A DNA stretch of 64,000 bases from Flavobacteriales bacterium (lineage in GTDB: Bacteria > Bacteroidota > Bacteroidia > CAIKAF01), in contig JANWKT010000036.1 of assembly GCA_025451235.1 (NCBI GenBank), forward strand, positions 29,634 through 93,633, read 5' to 3'. The notes under the pieces are model-generated. The model was not told the origin of the DNA. It did no database searches and saw only the letters and a list, made by a program, of their open reading frames with translations. Made by a program: the position numbers and the translations under genes. Positions 50,099 through 58,349 of the stretch are shown here, piece by piece (the first letter of the stretch is position 1; every line of letters starts with the position of its first letter).

Positions 50099-52006
50099 CT
50101 AGGGAATGGGATTCTTTACTCCCTCCACAAATGCCATCTCAATTTCTCCCTTCCCTTTGGCTTGTATTTTGCCACGGCGGACACAGATAAATTGGTCTTT
50201 TACTAACTCATAGGTAGTTTCACTAATATTTACTTTGCCTGCTTCACCACTGGATTCCATCCTGGCAGCTATGTTCACCGTATCGCCCCAGATATCGTAG
50301 GCAAACTTTTTAATTCCAACTATACCCGCAACCACTGGGCCGGTATGACAACCAATCCTTATTTCAAACGCCGGCTTTCCTTCCTTCTTTCTTTTGTCAT
50401 AATGATCCAGCATGAATCGCTGGATCTCCAGGGCGGCATAGATCATATCATCCGCATGACTCTTATTGGCCACAGGGAGACCCGCAGCAGCCATATATGC
50501 ATCACCAATGGTTTTTATCTTTTCAATTTTATGGCGGGTGATGATCTCATCGAATGCCTTAAAACAATAATCAATTTCTGCCACCAGTTCTTCGGGGGTT
50601 AATAATTCTGATATGCCTGTAAAACCTTTGAAGTCGGTGAACATAACTGTTACCTCATCATAATGTTTGGCATCGGCACTTCCTTTTTGTTTCAGTTCTT
50701 CCGCCACCTCTTCTGGCAAAATGTTTAGCAATAATTCTTCGCTTCTCTTTTTTTCTTTTTCGATGATCCTTTTTTGCTTCTGTGTTACCTGCCAGCGGTT
50801 GAACATAAAACCAGAAAAGATGAGTACCACCACCAAACTAATTCCGAAAAACCATTTCTCCTGAGTACGCATCTTTTTTTCTTCTACCACCATCAGGTCT
50901 GCCAATTGTTTTTGGAAGGAAATGGAATCTTCCCTTCTTCCGTATTCATATTCCAGTTCACGCCTTGCCACCTCATTTAACTTCCTCACATCATATACGC
51001 TGTCGCGAACCATGATATATTCCTTATACAATTCCAACGCCAGATCGTTTTTGCCGGATAAATGATAAGCGTCAGACAATACTTCACCAAATGCCAGGTA
51101 ATATTCGGTCTGCTTCATGGTTTTTGCATTGTTCACCGAATAACTTAAATACTCCAATGCTTTTTTAAGATTGGCAGCACGGCCAGATGGAATAATACTG
51201 TCGGATCTAATTTCGGAAGGATCAGAGCGTGCAATGTCTAAAAAAGTTTCACCCACATTTCCCATATTGCGGACTACCCCGTTCTTATTTCCCAGCGAAT
51301 CGTCCAAACGTATGGCACGGAAATAATAGACCATGGCAATATTGAAATCACCATGGATGGCATAAAAATTTCCCATGTTGCCCAACATTCTCGCCACACC
51401 CTCCAGGTCGTTGATCTCTTCGTAAATTTTTAATGCACGTGTCTGGAACTCGATCACTTTATCAAATTCATCCATGGAATAATATACATTGGCAATATTG
51501 CCCAATACAATGGCCTGCTCATATTTATCCCCGAGTTGCTGGAATATGCTCAACGCTTTAAAATCATATTTCAATGCGGTGAGCTGGTTGTCGGAGGTAT
51601 GATAAATGATGGCAATATTCCGCAGCATTTTGGCCTGGCCCATTAGGTCATGCAGGTTTTCATAGATCTTCAGCGCCATATAATCTGCTTCCAGGGCCTT
51701 ATCGTATTCCGCTTTGTTGGCATAATTGGCTCCGAGCGACATATAGGCACCCGCTATTCCTTTGGGATATTGTAAGGTCTGTGCCAGTTGCAGGGAAAAT
51801 TTTGCATAACGTAAACCGGCATCCGGATCGATATAAGGATAAGCATAGGAAAGTCGATTGAGAATTTTCACCATTTGGGTGTCTTCATCCACTTTTTTCA
51901 ATTCGGTGCTCAGCGAATCGATCATCAGCTGTGTTCTGGACTGGGCATGCAGGTGGGTTCCCCAAATAAAAAAGCAGGAAGCCAGAAAAACGAATATTCT
52001 CTGCAT
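50099..52006 (-). CDS. Adenylate cyclase with periplasmic TPR sensor
   Basis: A 635-residue class III nucleotide cyclase. From ATG 52006 a signal peptide (IFVFLASCFFIWGTHLHAQ) is followed by six or seven TPRs (about residues 60-330; KALEADYMALKIYENL, QAIVLGNIANVYYSMDEF), a coiled segment, one membrane helix (WFFGISLVVVLIFSGFMF), a linker with EELLLNILPEEVAEEL and the cyclase domain. Metal-binding Asp residues lie in MFTDFKGFTG and GDAYMAAAG; KTIGDAY (Lys) and YDIWGD (Asp) suggest ATP rather than GTP. This layout is common in Bacteroidota; the TPR region probably senses a periplasmic partner. The product cAMP could act on a Crp-type regulator. Confidence 0.93.
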   Translation of the reverse strand: MQRIFVFLASCFFIWGTHLHAQSRTQLMIDSLSTELKKVDEDTQMVKILNRLSYAYPYIDPDAGLRYAKFSLQLAQTLQYPKGIAGAYMSLGANYANKAEYDKALEADYMALKIYENLHDLMGQAKMLRNIAIIYHTSDNQLTALKYDFKALSIFQQLGDKYEQAIVLGNIANVYYSMDEFDKVIEFQTRALKIYEEINDLEGVARMLGNMGNFYAIHGDFNIAMVYYFRAIRLDDSLGNKNGVVRNMGNVGETFLDIARSDPSEIRSDSIIPSGRAANLKKALEYLSYSVNNAKTMKQTEYYLAFGEVLSDAYHLSGKNDLALELYKEYIMVRDSVYDVRKLNEVARRELEYEYGRREDSISFQKQLADLMVVEEKKMRTQEKWFFGISLVVVLIFSGFMFNRWQVTQKQKRIIEKEKKRSEELLLNILPEEVAEELKQKGSADAKHYDEVTVMFTDFKGFTGISELLTPEELVAEIDYCFKAFDEIITRHKIEKIKTIGDAYMAAAGLPVANKSHADDMIYAALEIQRFMLDHYDKRKKEGKPAFEIRIGCHTGPVVAGIVGIKKFAYDIWGDTVNIAARMESSGEAGKVNISETTYELVKDQFICVRRGKIQAKGKGEIEMAFVEGVKNPIP

Positions 52007-52150
52007 GGCAGTGTACATGGTTAGTTTCGTTCCAAACCGGTGCGCTATGAGCACCGGTACTGAATTGGACGAAAATAATGAAAATTACTTGCGGTACAAC
52101 TTACTTACTTCTTCAACTTGGCCACTTCCATGGAAGAAAGCAGGTCTTCA

Positions 52151-52579
52151 CTATTGGGACTGCGCCTCAAGCCCGGACCGGATCGCTGCTTCAAGTATTT
52201 TAGTATTTATATCTTTCAGCGTTTTGAACTTAATGCAATAGCCGGTCACACTGGCCTTGCCTATTTTTCCCCCATACGTTTGGGCCAAGTATTTTTTATC
52301 TTCGATACCGAGGATATAAATAGAAATTCCGGTGGTGTTTGCACTCATACCGATTTGATAAAACTCTTTGGTTTTTCCATCGGCATATTTGATGGTTTGA
52401 AGTCCATATCCTATATTAGGATTAGAAACCGTTTTATTTTCAGCGTTTTTACCATCCAGGAACCACAATTTACATGCCGGCATGATTTCCAGTACGATGT
52501 GGTGTAACGCTTGCATCTCGCTACGTTTGGGTTCAGGTTGACTGGTGATATGGGCGGTGATCTGTTCTTGTACGGTCAT
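52151..52579 (-). CDS. DUF1801 domain protein
   Basis: A 142-residue cytoplasmic protein of the DUF1801/YdhG fold. Marks are ITSQPEPKRSEMQALHHIVLEIMPACKLWFLDG, then NIGYGLQTIKYADGKTKEFYQIGMSANTTGISIYILG and a C-terminal FKTLKDINTKILEAAIRSGL. The family is structurally related to YdeI and has no known activity. It stands alone, with a small gene remnant upstream. Confidence 0.88.
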   Translation of the reverse strand: MTVQEQITAHITSQPEPKRSEMQALHHIVLEIMPACKLWFLDGKNAENKTVSNPNIGYGLQTIKYADGKTKEFYQIGMSANTTGISIYILGIEDKKYLAQTYGGKIGKASVTGYCIKFKTLKDINTKILEAAIRSGLEAQSQ

Positions 52580-52642
52580 ATGAATGATAGGCTGCTTAGT
52601 TTGTTAATGTTATTAATTAATCTAAGATAATCCATTTTTTAA

Positions 52643-52777
52643 TCAACCGGAATGTTTAATTTTTTTTTGAGCCTTCAGCCAATCCGTAGGTTCCTGGTTC
52701 TTGTTATCAGCATCCTCAATACTCCTAATTGTGTCATTAACTCGTCTCAATAAAGGTGTCAATGTTCCGTTTTTGCT
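52643..52777 (-). pseudogene. Possible 3' remnant of a gene
   Basis: A 44-codon open frame without ATG, closed upstream by a stop. Its translation has the composition of a real cytoplasmic protein end (LTPLLRRVNDTIRSIEDADN, then KNQEPTDWLKAQKKIKHSG) and ends 64 bp upstream of the DUF1801 start. I do not recognise the family. It may be the tail of a gene otherwise lost from this site. Confidence 0.3.
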
Positions 52778-52820
52778 CTAAAACCTGATTACCATCATTT
52801 TTTAGAACCGTTTTCCCTCA

Positions 52821-52828
52821 TATTTTTG
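52821..52828 (+). promoter_or_regulatory. Probable -7 element for the lipoprotein gene at 52846
   Basis: TATTTTTG matches TAnnTTTG and ends 17 bp before the ATG at 52846. Confidence 0.55.
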
Positions 52829-52845
52829 ACCTATAAAATAAGTCT

Positions 52846-53766
52846 ATGAAAAAGTTGATTTATCTCTTATCTGTTGCAATTCTACTCATTTCTTGCGAAA
52901 AAGGTTCGGTGAGTTATAAAATAAAATATACAACCGATGATATTGGTGTTGTGAGAACTAATGATACCCTTTATAATCAGTTTGGTGATTATATTACCAG
53001 CCTTACACCGACCAAATTTACCGCTAATATATGGAGCCTTGGTTATCTTGACAGAGTTATGGTACCTGGAACCAATCAAGCAAATTCTCTGGAGTATGTT
53101 AACCAAGAGTATGGATGCCCCGGATGCCTAAAACCGGAAAACCACCCAGATAGGTATGTCGATTTCTCTGCGAACACAGAAGTGTACATTACCCCTGGAG
53201 TTGGTGGTAACGTTGACGCCGACCATAATACATTTGCAGAGGATCAGGTTGATTTTATTTATTTCTACTTCATCCCATATTACTTCTATCAGGAGGTTGA
53301 ACTACCATCTCAATATGATGGTATAACCATCGATATGTTCCAAACAGTCGGACAAGATTCGGCAATCATTGATGGTAATGTCCTAAAGGTTCGTCATAAG
53401 CAGATGGTAAAGAAAATTTTTCCTAATGCCAACATGAACCAATACATTCAATACATTTTTGGAAATTGTGATTCAACTTACGTAGTAAATCCAAACGGGG
53501 AAGGTATTCCGCTTTCAAGTAATAGTCCATTAATGAATGTCGTAGAAACCAATTTAACCATTCGGAGCAATTTATATGACAAAATGATTTTTAATACCCC
53601 TCAAGGAACAGAGAACGTTGTAATGAGTGGAGCATTAAGTATGAATACAACTAACCTCATTCAAGTTTATGCTGGAACGGATAACATTCCTTACACCAGT
53701 GATGATGTTTTTGTGTATGCACCGAGGTATTGGGAGAGATTAACAGCGAGATTGGATACGGAATAG
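52846..53766 (+). CDS. Lipoprotein of unknown function
   Basis: A 306-residue lipoprotein with lipobox LLSVAILLISC (Cys17). The mature part is beta-rich, with a CPGC motif (GCPGCLKPENHPDRYVDF) near residue 88, many Asn and Tyr, and a late GTDNIPYTSDDVFVYAPRYWERL. No family recognised. A related layout is found in surface lipoproteins of Bacteroidota. It stands alone, with its own promoter and a long gene-free stretch behind it. Confidence 0.75.
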   Translation: MKKLIYLLSVAILLISCEKGSVSYKIKYTTDDIGVVRTNDTLYNQFGDYITSLTPTKFTANIWSLGYLDRVMVPGTNQANSLEYVNQEYGCPGCLKPENHPDRYVDFSANTEVYITPGVGGNVDADHNTFAEDQVDFIYFYFIPYYFYQEVELPSQYDGITIDMFQTVGQDSAIIDGNVLKVRHKQMVKKIFPNANMNQYIQYIFGNCDSTYVVNPNGEGIPLSSNSPLMNVVETNLTIRSNLYDKMIFNTPQGTENVVMSGALSMNTTNLIQVYAGTDNIPYTSDDVFVYAPRYWERLTARLDTE

Positions 53767-53879
53767 GCGAAAAATGGGAGTTAGTGTTATGCTAGTCAAA
53801 AACCTTTGCTCCTTCAATCTCCGTATTATTATAGTTGCTTTATCTTTCAGATAAATTTTGGTTTTGAAATTACACCTAA

Positions 53880-53925
53880 CGTAACCGCAATTGGCCACGT
53901 GCCTTGTTTAAAGGTAATGAACTTT
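53880..53925 (+). repeat. Dispersed intergenic repeat, copy 2
   Basis: GTTTAAAGGTAATGAACTTTA (shown as GTTTAAAGGTA and ATGAACTTTA, 53905-53925) differs by one base from the copy at 47435-47455, with weaker similarity in the preceding 25 bp. A flanking ACCTAAC at 53873-53879 has an inverted copy GTTAGGT at 54033-54039. Confidence 0.55.
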
Positions 53926-54077
53926 AACCAATCTCAAATGATAGCGGGGCGTAAATTATTCAAATACGCACAGGCGGTTTAAAAGCCAAAAGTGTTGATT
54001 TTAGGAGGTTGTAGGCAATTTTATAAAATGGGAGTTAGGTAATGGCGCCTACACCAACCCGCGAGGTGTCAGCAGAA

Positions 54078-54163
54078 GACGAAATGAGTCAACTGACGAC
54101 GAGGTAAGCAAAGCTTTTTCTTTTTTTTGATAAGTGACGAAATCAGTCAACCGAGAACGAAGT
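54078..54163 (+). repeat. Pair of 28-bp imperfect direct repeats
   Basis: The unit starting GACGAAATGAGTCAAC (54078-54105) and the unit starting GACGAAATCAGTCAAC (54136-54163) agree at 23 of 28 positions. They are 58 bp apart and separated by a T-rich tract. Confidence 0.6.
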
Positions 54164-54305
54164 TATTGGGTAAATACACGAAGTAATTTTTTTTTTCTTT
54201 AAAGGTGGGAACAAAAACCATGACACAATTGCCTTGCAGGGAGAACCTATATGTTCACTTCGATTTGTCCGAAATCTTCAATGGGGACAAGGGTTTGTCA
54301 AACGT

Positions 54306-54389
54306 GCAGTTGCAAGATTTCTAAATGAAGTTGCGAACTTTCTCGGTGAAGTTGGGAGTTTTCTATTTGCAGTTGCGAGATTTCTAAAA
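54306..54389 (-). repeat. Four tandem 21-bp repeats encoding heptads on the minus strand
   Basis: Units at 54306, 54327, 54348 and 54369, each exactly 21 bp, follow the pattern GNAGTTGCGAGATTTCTAAAT. On the minus strand in one frame they read LEISQLQ, IENSQLH, RESSQLH and LEILQLH, a heptad pattern with Leu at a fixed place. The frame is open back into the antiporter gene's 3' end but in a different frame and has no ATG, and it stops two codons later. Confidence 0.65.
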
Positions 54390-54434
54390 AACCCTTAAGA
54401 TTTGCTGGTATCTGCCTGCATCTTCCTAAAATAA

Positions 54435-55658
54435 CTATTCTTCCTCGGAAAATTCAGGTTCGTTTTGTATGAATGCTTGTTGTTGTTCTTCTTCTTTATG
54501 CGGTTTACTGAACATTAAACCAAACATCATGAATAAAGCTGTAAGTATAATTACCTGAATCAACAATGATTTATTGATATACGATAGCTGATGTGTTACG
54601 CTGATAGAAAGAAACAATAAAATAGTAATTAAACCTCGTGGCGCAATAAACAATAACGGGCTTAACGGAAGTCTTGTTAACTTTAACTGGATGATCCTGA
54701 AAATAACAATAAGCGCAACAATGATGAATGCCATGGGTATGGTTTCGACATTTATAATTTCGGATGTTTTAATAAGGAATCCGAACAAAAGAAAAAATAA
54801 TGCCCGTACCATAAAGGTTCCTTCAATTGCCAGTTTTTTGAATTTCTTTACCTCGGACTGCAATTGATCTGGCTTGAATCTTTGCAGCCATTTATATTTT
54901 TTTAAGGTGTTCAAATTCCCAATGAACAATCCAAAAATAAGAATGAAAAGTAAGCCAGGTAAATTATACATCTTTAATGCTTCGTAAATTAATATAATGA
55001 TTAATATGATAGGTATGAATTTAATATGGTGCTGTATTTTATTGAGAAGGAACGAAAGGGCGATGGTTGCCAAAACAGATATTACCAGTATGATAACCAT
55101 TTGAAGACCAAAATTGGCAAAGGCAAACATGTTAATGGTTTCATTTACGGTTATGAAGTTAAAAATCAAAACTCCAATAATATCGGATAAACTGCTTTCG
55201 TAAATGATAAACTCCTTATGTGGCTTAATTAGATTTCTAACACTTGGAATTGCAATTGCACTGCTGATTACGCAAAATGGAATGGCATTTATTAATCCAT
55301 CTTTTAAACTGTGATTACCCCAATACTTAAATAGAAATGTCAGTATAAAGGCCAATGCTATGATTGGAAGCAAGGCTCCAATAAATGATTTTCCTACCAG
55401 TTTAAATTTTGATCTGTTCAACTCTAACTCAAGTGAACCTTCCAAAACAATAAGTAATAAGCCTACTGTACCTAAAACGGGAAGAACAGAAGAAAAATCA
55501 GCTACCGGTATTTCTAAGTAGTTTACCAATTGTTTAACTCCCCAGCCTAAGGCCAATAACAATATTACTGACGGAATTCGTGTTTTTGATGAGGTTATAT
55601 CAAAAAAATATGCTAACAAGAGCAGAGCACAAAATGTTATAATAATCGTTCCTGTCAT
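54435..55658 (-). CDS. Cation:proton antiporter (CPA family)
   Basis: A 407-residue membrane protein with about 12 helices. The first region (IPSVILLLALGWGVKQLV) and the middle (FVISSAIAIPSVRNLIKPHKEFIIYESSLSDIIGVLIFNF, with the ion-binding Asp in SSLSDIIG) match Na+/H+ exchangers of the CPA1/NhaP and CPA2 type. The C-terminal region LFIAPRGLITILLFLS is also conserved. There is a short acidic tail (EEEQQQAFIQNEPEFSEEE). It exchanges Na+ or K+ for H+ across the inner membrane. It is the first gene of the stress island, 281 bp from nhaD. Confidence 0.9.
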   Translation of the reverse strand: MTGTIIITFCALLLLAYFFDITSSKTRIPSVILLLALGWGVKQLVNYLEIPVADFSSVLPVLGTVGLLLIVLEGSLELELNRSKFKLVGKSFIGALLPIIALAFILTFLFKYWGNHSLKDGLINAIPFCVISSAIAIPSVRNLIKPHKEFIIYESSLSDIIGVLIFNFITVNETINMFAFANFGLQMVIILVISVLATIALSFLLNKIQHHIKFIPIILIIILIYEALKMYNLPGLLFILIFGLFIGNLNTLKKYKWLQRFKPDQLQSEVKKFKKLAIEGTFMVRALFFLLFGFLIKTSEIINVETIPMAFIIVALIVIFRIIQLKLTRLPLSPLLFIAPRGLITILLFLSISVTHQLSYINKSLLIQVIILTALFMMFGLMFSKPHKEEEQQQAFIQNEPEFSEEE

Positions 55659-55692
55659 TGTTGTAAAGGTAGTATTTGAAAATTAAATGATG

Positions 55693-55802
55693 TTTAAGGT
55701 GCAAATGCGGCCCGAGACTGGCGGCGGCGCAAAGAGCCGGTGCGAAACGCAGTAAAGCACGAAGCGAAGCGAACCCGTAAGGCGAGGACAGGCCGCCCAA
55801 AT
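55693..55802. repeat. GC-rich interspersed element upstream of the antiporter
   Basis: About 110 bp with far higher G+C than its AT-rich surroundings (GCGGCCCGAGACTGGCGGCG ... AGGCGAGGACAGGCCGCCC), bounded by A/T runs. Its ends are partly complementary (GCGGCC and GGCCGC). It falls in the 5' leader of the antiporter gene. Elements of this look are frequent between genes in Bacteroidota; the class is not known to me. Confidence 0.5.
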
Positions 55803-55818
55803 AAAAAAATCGTGAATA

Positions 55819-55832
55819 TTGATATATATCAA
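55819..55832 (+). promoter_or_regulatory. FNR-type palindrome 1 with downstream -7 element
   Basis: TTGATATATATCAA is a perfect TTGAT-N4-ATCAA palindrome. On the plus strand a -7 element TAATTTTG (55854-55861) lies with its final G 35.5 bp from the palindrome centre, placing the centre near -41 from the start site, the class II position for Crp/Fnr activators. The only thing downstream is a 70-nt segment ending in a terminator. Confidence 0.75.
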
Positions 55833-55865
55833 TGCCCAGGAATTTATGCTCAATAATTTTGTATT

Positions 55866-55936
55866 GCTTTTTTAGGTGAAAGGCAAGTTAGAGGGAGTCC
55901 ACTGGAAGGTGAAAGTTCTGGTGGACTCTGTTTTTA
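55866..55936 (+). ncRNA. Predicted Crp/Fnr-activated small RNA A
   Basis: No frame is present. Transcription from the TAATTTTG element should begin near 55866 and stop at a strong terminator: GAGTCCAC (55895-55902) pairs with GTGGACTC (55921-55928), extended inward by GAA/TTC, followed by TGTTTTTATATT. The RNA would be about 70 nt. It runs convergent to nhaD, whose coding region ends at 55940, so it could also be antisense to the nhaD 3' untranslated region. Confidence 0.6.
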
Positions 55937-55939
55937 TAT

Positions 55940-57220
55940 TTAAGACATTATGCTGTGCTGCAAGATAAATACCAACGCTCCTGCAAAATAACCTAACAAT
56001 GCCAACCAGCTTATACGTTTTACATACCAAAAGAAATCTATCTTCTCCATTCCCATTGCTGCTACCCCGGCTGCTGAACCTATAATTAATGCACTGCCTC
56101 CTGTACCTGCTGCATAAGCAAGGAAGGTCCAGAAATAATGATCCTGCGGATAGGTTTGCAAATCGTACATGCCTATAGAGGCTGCTACCAAAGGAACGTT
56201 ATCTACAATGGCTGATAGTAAACCAATGGACATGACTATTAAATTGGTATCGCCAATATTCGAGTTAATATAAGTGGCAAAATCACCCAATTGTCCTGTA
56301 GTTTGCAATGCGGAAATGGCAATTAAGATCCCCAGGAAAAATAAAATACTGGGCGTATCAATTTTACTTAAGGCATACATGACTGAATAGGAATTTTTGA
56401 CTTCTTCGTCTTTATCCTTATGCACTATTTCGGAAATAATCCAAAGCAAAGCCAAACCAGCTAACATTCCCATGTAAGGAGGCAAATGTGTTATTGTTTT
56501 GAATACCGGTACACATAACAATATGATAAGACCTGAAAAGAAAATAATATTCCGTTGACGTGGTGTGGTATCTTTTGGAGGCGCATTAGGATCAGCCACC
56601 GGACGTTGTGCAGTACCCCTGATCATAAATGTTGTAATGATTAAAGGAACTAACAAACATACCAGGCTAGGCAGAATTAAATTTGTGATAATATGACCTG
56701 CGGAAATTTGCCCCCCGATCCATAACATGGTAGTGGTAACATCACCAATTGGAGACCATGCACCACCTGCATTTGCTGCTATGATGACCATACCGATGAA
56801 AAGCATTCGATCTTTTTTGTCATCGATTAATTTGCGGAGCAATGAAACCAATACAATGGTTGTGGTTAGGTTATCAAGTATAGCAGAAAGGACAAACGCC
56901 AATGAAGCTATGATCCATAGCAGTTTTCGTTTGTTAGTAGTAGATATTACACTGGTGATAACATCAAATCCATCATGCGCATCGATGAGTTCAACAATGG
57001 TCATTGCTCCAATCAAGAAAAATAAAATACCAGCAATTTCACTCATGTGCTCTGACAAATGAGTAATGGCATGATGTGTATCGGTTGGAGTAAAGATGTA
57101 AATAGTCCAACAAACAACCCCGGTTAATAATGCGGTAGCCGCTTTATTTATTTTTATAAAGTGCTCCAAGGTTATTGCCAAATAACCTACAACGAAAATT
57201 ATAATGATTGCTACTAACAC
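55940..57220 (-). CDS. nhaD: Sodium:proton antiporter NhaD
   Basis: A 426-residue inner-membrane protein of the ArsB/NhaD superfamily, exporting Na+ or Li+ in exchange for H+. Conserved blocks are FFLIGAMTIVELIDAHDGF, the ion-site region ILDNLTTTIVLVSLLRKLI, ANAGGAWSPIGDVTTTMLW and the late SAIVDNVPLVAASIGMYDL and GTGGSALIIGSAAGVAAMG. These pairs of D-N and S/T-P motifs are hallmarks of the family. It follows a short unknown gene by 47 bp and the Crp/Fnr gene before that, and is probably in the operon driven by the FNR box at 58303. Confidence 0.93.
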   Translation of the reverse strand: MLVAIIIIFVVGYLAITLEHFIKINKAATALLTGVVCWTIYIFTPTDTHHAITHLSEHMSEIAGILFFLIGAMTIVELIDAHDGFDVITSVISTTNKRKLLWIIASLAFVLSAILDNLTTTIVLVSLLRKLIDDKKDRMLFIGMVIIAANAGGAWSPIGDVTTTMLWIGGQISAGHIITNLILPSLVCLLVPLIITTFMIRGTAQRPVADPNAPPKDTTPRQRNIIFFSGLIILLCVPVFKTITHLPPYMGMLAGLALLWIISEIVHKDKDEEVKNSYSVMYALSKIDTPSILFFLGILIAISALQTTGQLGDFATYINSNIGDTNLIVMSIGLLSAIVDNVPLVAASIGMYDLQTYPQDHYFWTFLAYAAGTGGSALIIGSAAGVAAMGMEKIDFFWYVKRISWLALLGYFAGALVFILQHSIMS

Positions 57221-57267
57221 CTGACAAAATTAATAAAACCGGGGAATTGGGTTTTTACGATCATTCT

Positions 57268-57522
57268 TTAATTAAGATCAGCATAATCCATGGCATCAGT
57301 AAGCGAAAGGTTGACCTTACGAATAATGACGGAATCAGTTTTTAAAGTAGATCCATTTAGAATAATGGCAGTACCAGGTTGATGCAATGAACCCGAAATT
57401 TGATCGCCTACACTGAATGAATTTATATTGAAACATTCGAAGACCGTGTATCCACCGCCATCCATTTCCACAACAAACATTGCACTTACAAGATTACGAT
57501 GATATATTACTCCTCTTTTCAT
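57268..57522 (-). CDS. Small protein of unknown function
   Basis: An 84-residue frame between the Crp/Fnr gene (36 bp away) and nhaD (47 bp away). The translation is beta-rich and compact (NLVSAMFVVEMDGGGYTVFECFNINSFSVGDQISGSLHQPGTAIILNG, an OB-like strand pattern) with no signal or membrane helix. Tight spacing on both sides supports it as a real gene of the operon. Family unknown; a role with the antiporter or the regulator is possible. Confidence 0.65.
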   Translation of the reverse strand: MKRGVIYHRNLVSAMFVVEMDGGGYTVFECFNINSFSVGDQISGSLHQPGTAIILNGSTLKTDSVIIRKVNLSLTDAMDYADLN

Positions 57523-57558
57523 TATTAGTTTTGGTTGGAAAGAACAAGATTTTTAGCT

Positions 57559-58254
57559 TTAATAAAAAGCTGCTATATTTTCCAATTCCTTTGTTTTAAG
57601 CACTGTGATCTTACGACCTTGGGCATGTATTATTTTTTTATCTTTAAAAAAGCGTAACATACGAACCAATGTCTCAACTGTTGTACCTACATAGTTGGCT
57701 AAATCTTCGCGTGAAAGATCTATAACGGTATGTAACCGCGGTTTGGATGTGCTTTTGTATGTTTCGTTCAATATTAGAAGTGATAGCGCTACTTTTTCAC
57801 GGACAGGTTGTTGAGAGAAAAATGAAATTTTATTGACCCATACATTGAACTCATGACTTAAGTTAACCAACAAACGCCTGCTTAATGCAGGTGCCTTGTT
57901 TAGTGATTCTAACAAAACTCCGGCTGGGATAAATGTAATGACAACATCTTCTAAGGCCATTGCATGAACCGGATGTGGTTCGTTACATAACAAAGGACGA
58001 TAGCCCATCATTTCGCCTTTGCGATAAATATGCACTATCTGTTCTTTACCATCTTTGTTGATCTGGTAAATTTTTACTTTCCCTTTTTTTAATATGTATA
58101 ATCCCTTTGAAGTAGTTCCAGCCCGAAAAATAACTTTCCCTTTCTTCTCTTCCTTGCGCACCAAATGGGGCCTTAAAAAATCCAGTTCCTTAGGAGGTAA
58201 GCCATCCAGGAGGGAATCAACCTTAAAGTGGAATTTATCTATGTGAAATGTCAT
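57559..58254 (-). CDS. Crp/Fnr family transcriptional regulator
   Basis: A 231-residue regulator with a cyclic-nucleotide-binding-type beta-roll (VIFRAGTTSKGLYILKKGKVKIYQINKDGKEQIVHIYRKGEMMGY), a dimer helix and a winged helix (LSREDLANYVGTTVETLVRMLRFFKDKKII). It has one cysteine only, so the FNR iron-sulphur cluster is absent; the signal is unknown and could be haem-NO or a ligand. The recognition helix has E-T-L-V-R, keeping the Glu and Arg that read TTGAT half-sites. A perfect promoter with FNR-type box is found at 58274-58316, so it should activate its own operon (regulator, 84-residue protein, nhaD). Confidence 0.93.
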   Translation of the reverse strand: MTFHIDKFHFKVDSLLDGLPPKELDFLRPHLVRKEEKKGKVIFRAGTTSKGLYILKKGKVKIYQINKDGKEQIVHIYRKGEMMGYRPLLCNEPHPVHAMALEDVVITFIPAGVLLESLNKAPALSRRLLVNLSHEFNVWVNKISFFSQQPVREKVALSLLILNETYKSTSKPRLHTVIDLSREDLANYVGTTVETLVRMLRFFKDKKIIHAQGRKITVLKTKELENIAAFY

Positions 58255-58273
58255 TATAAATAGGTAAAAGAGA

Positions 58274-58316
58274 CAAATTTACTTGTTTAAACTGGGTAAA
58301 AATTGATAAATGTCAA
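58274..58316 (-). promoter_or_regulatory. FNR-type palindrome 2, bidirectional
   Basis: TTGATAAATGTCAA (58303-58316) has TTGAT and GTCAA half-sites. On the minus strand TAAATTTG (58274-58281) and on the plus strand TAATTTTG (58338-58345) both match TAnnTTTG and both lie 35.5 bp from the palindrome centre. One direction gives the Crp/Fnr gene with a leader of about 14 nt, the other small RNA B. Confidence 0.8.
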
Positions 58317-58349
58317 TGGATAGGATTATTAACTGTTTAATTTTGCGAT

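Larger units (their letters stand above)
53767..54434 (+). other. Gene-free region rich in repeats
   Basis: About 670 bp without a convincing gene on either strand. It holds the second copy of a dispersed repeat (53880-53925), a pair of 28-bp direct repeats (54078-54105 and 54136-54163) separated by T-runs, and four tandem 21-bp units (54306-54389). These are listed separately. The frame statistics and A/T runs argue against coding. Confidence 0.6.

Noticed and set aside
53873..54039. ACCTAAC and GTTAGGT as the outer cores of an integron attC-like site
   Set aside because: The 7-bp inverted pair fits the attC core pattern, but the inner arms do not pair, there is no integrase gene and no cassette array in the window.
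54306..54434. Frameshift extending the antiporter into the heptad repeats
   Set aside because: The antiporter already ends with a normal acidic tail and stop; a shift would be needed and nothing else supports it.
55600..55800. 66-codon frame in the GC-rich element
   Set aside because: The Ala/Leu/Arg-rich translation reflects the GC-rich repeat.
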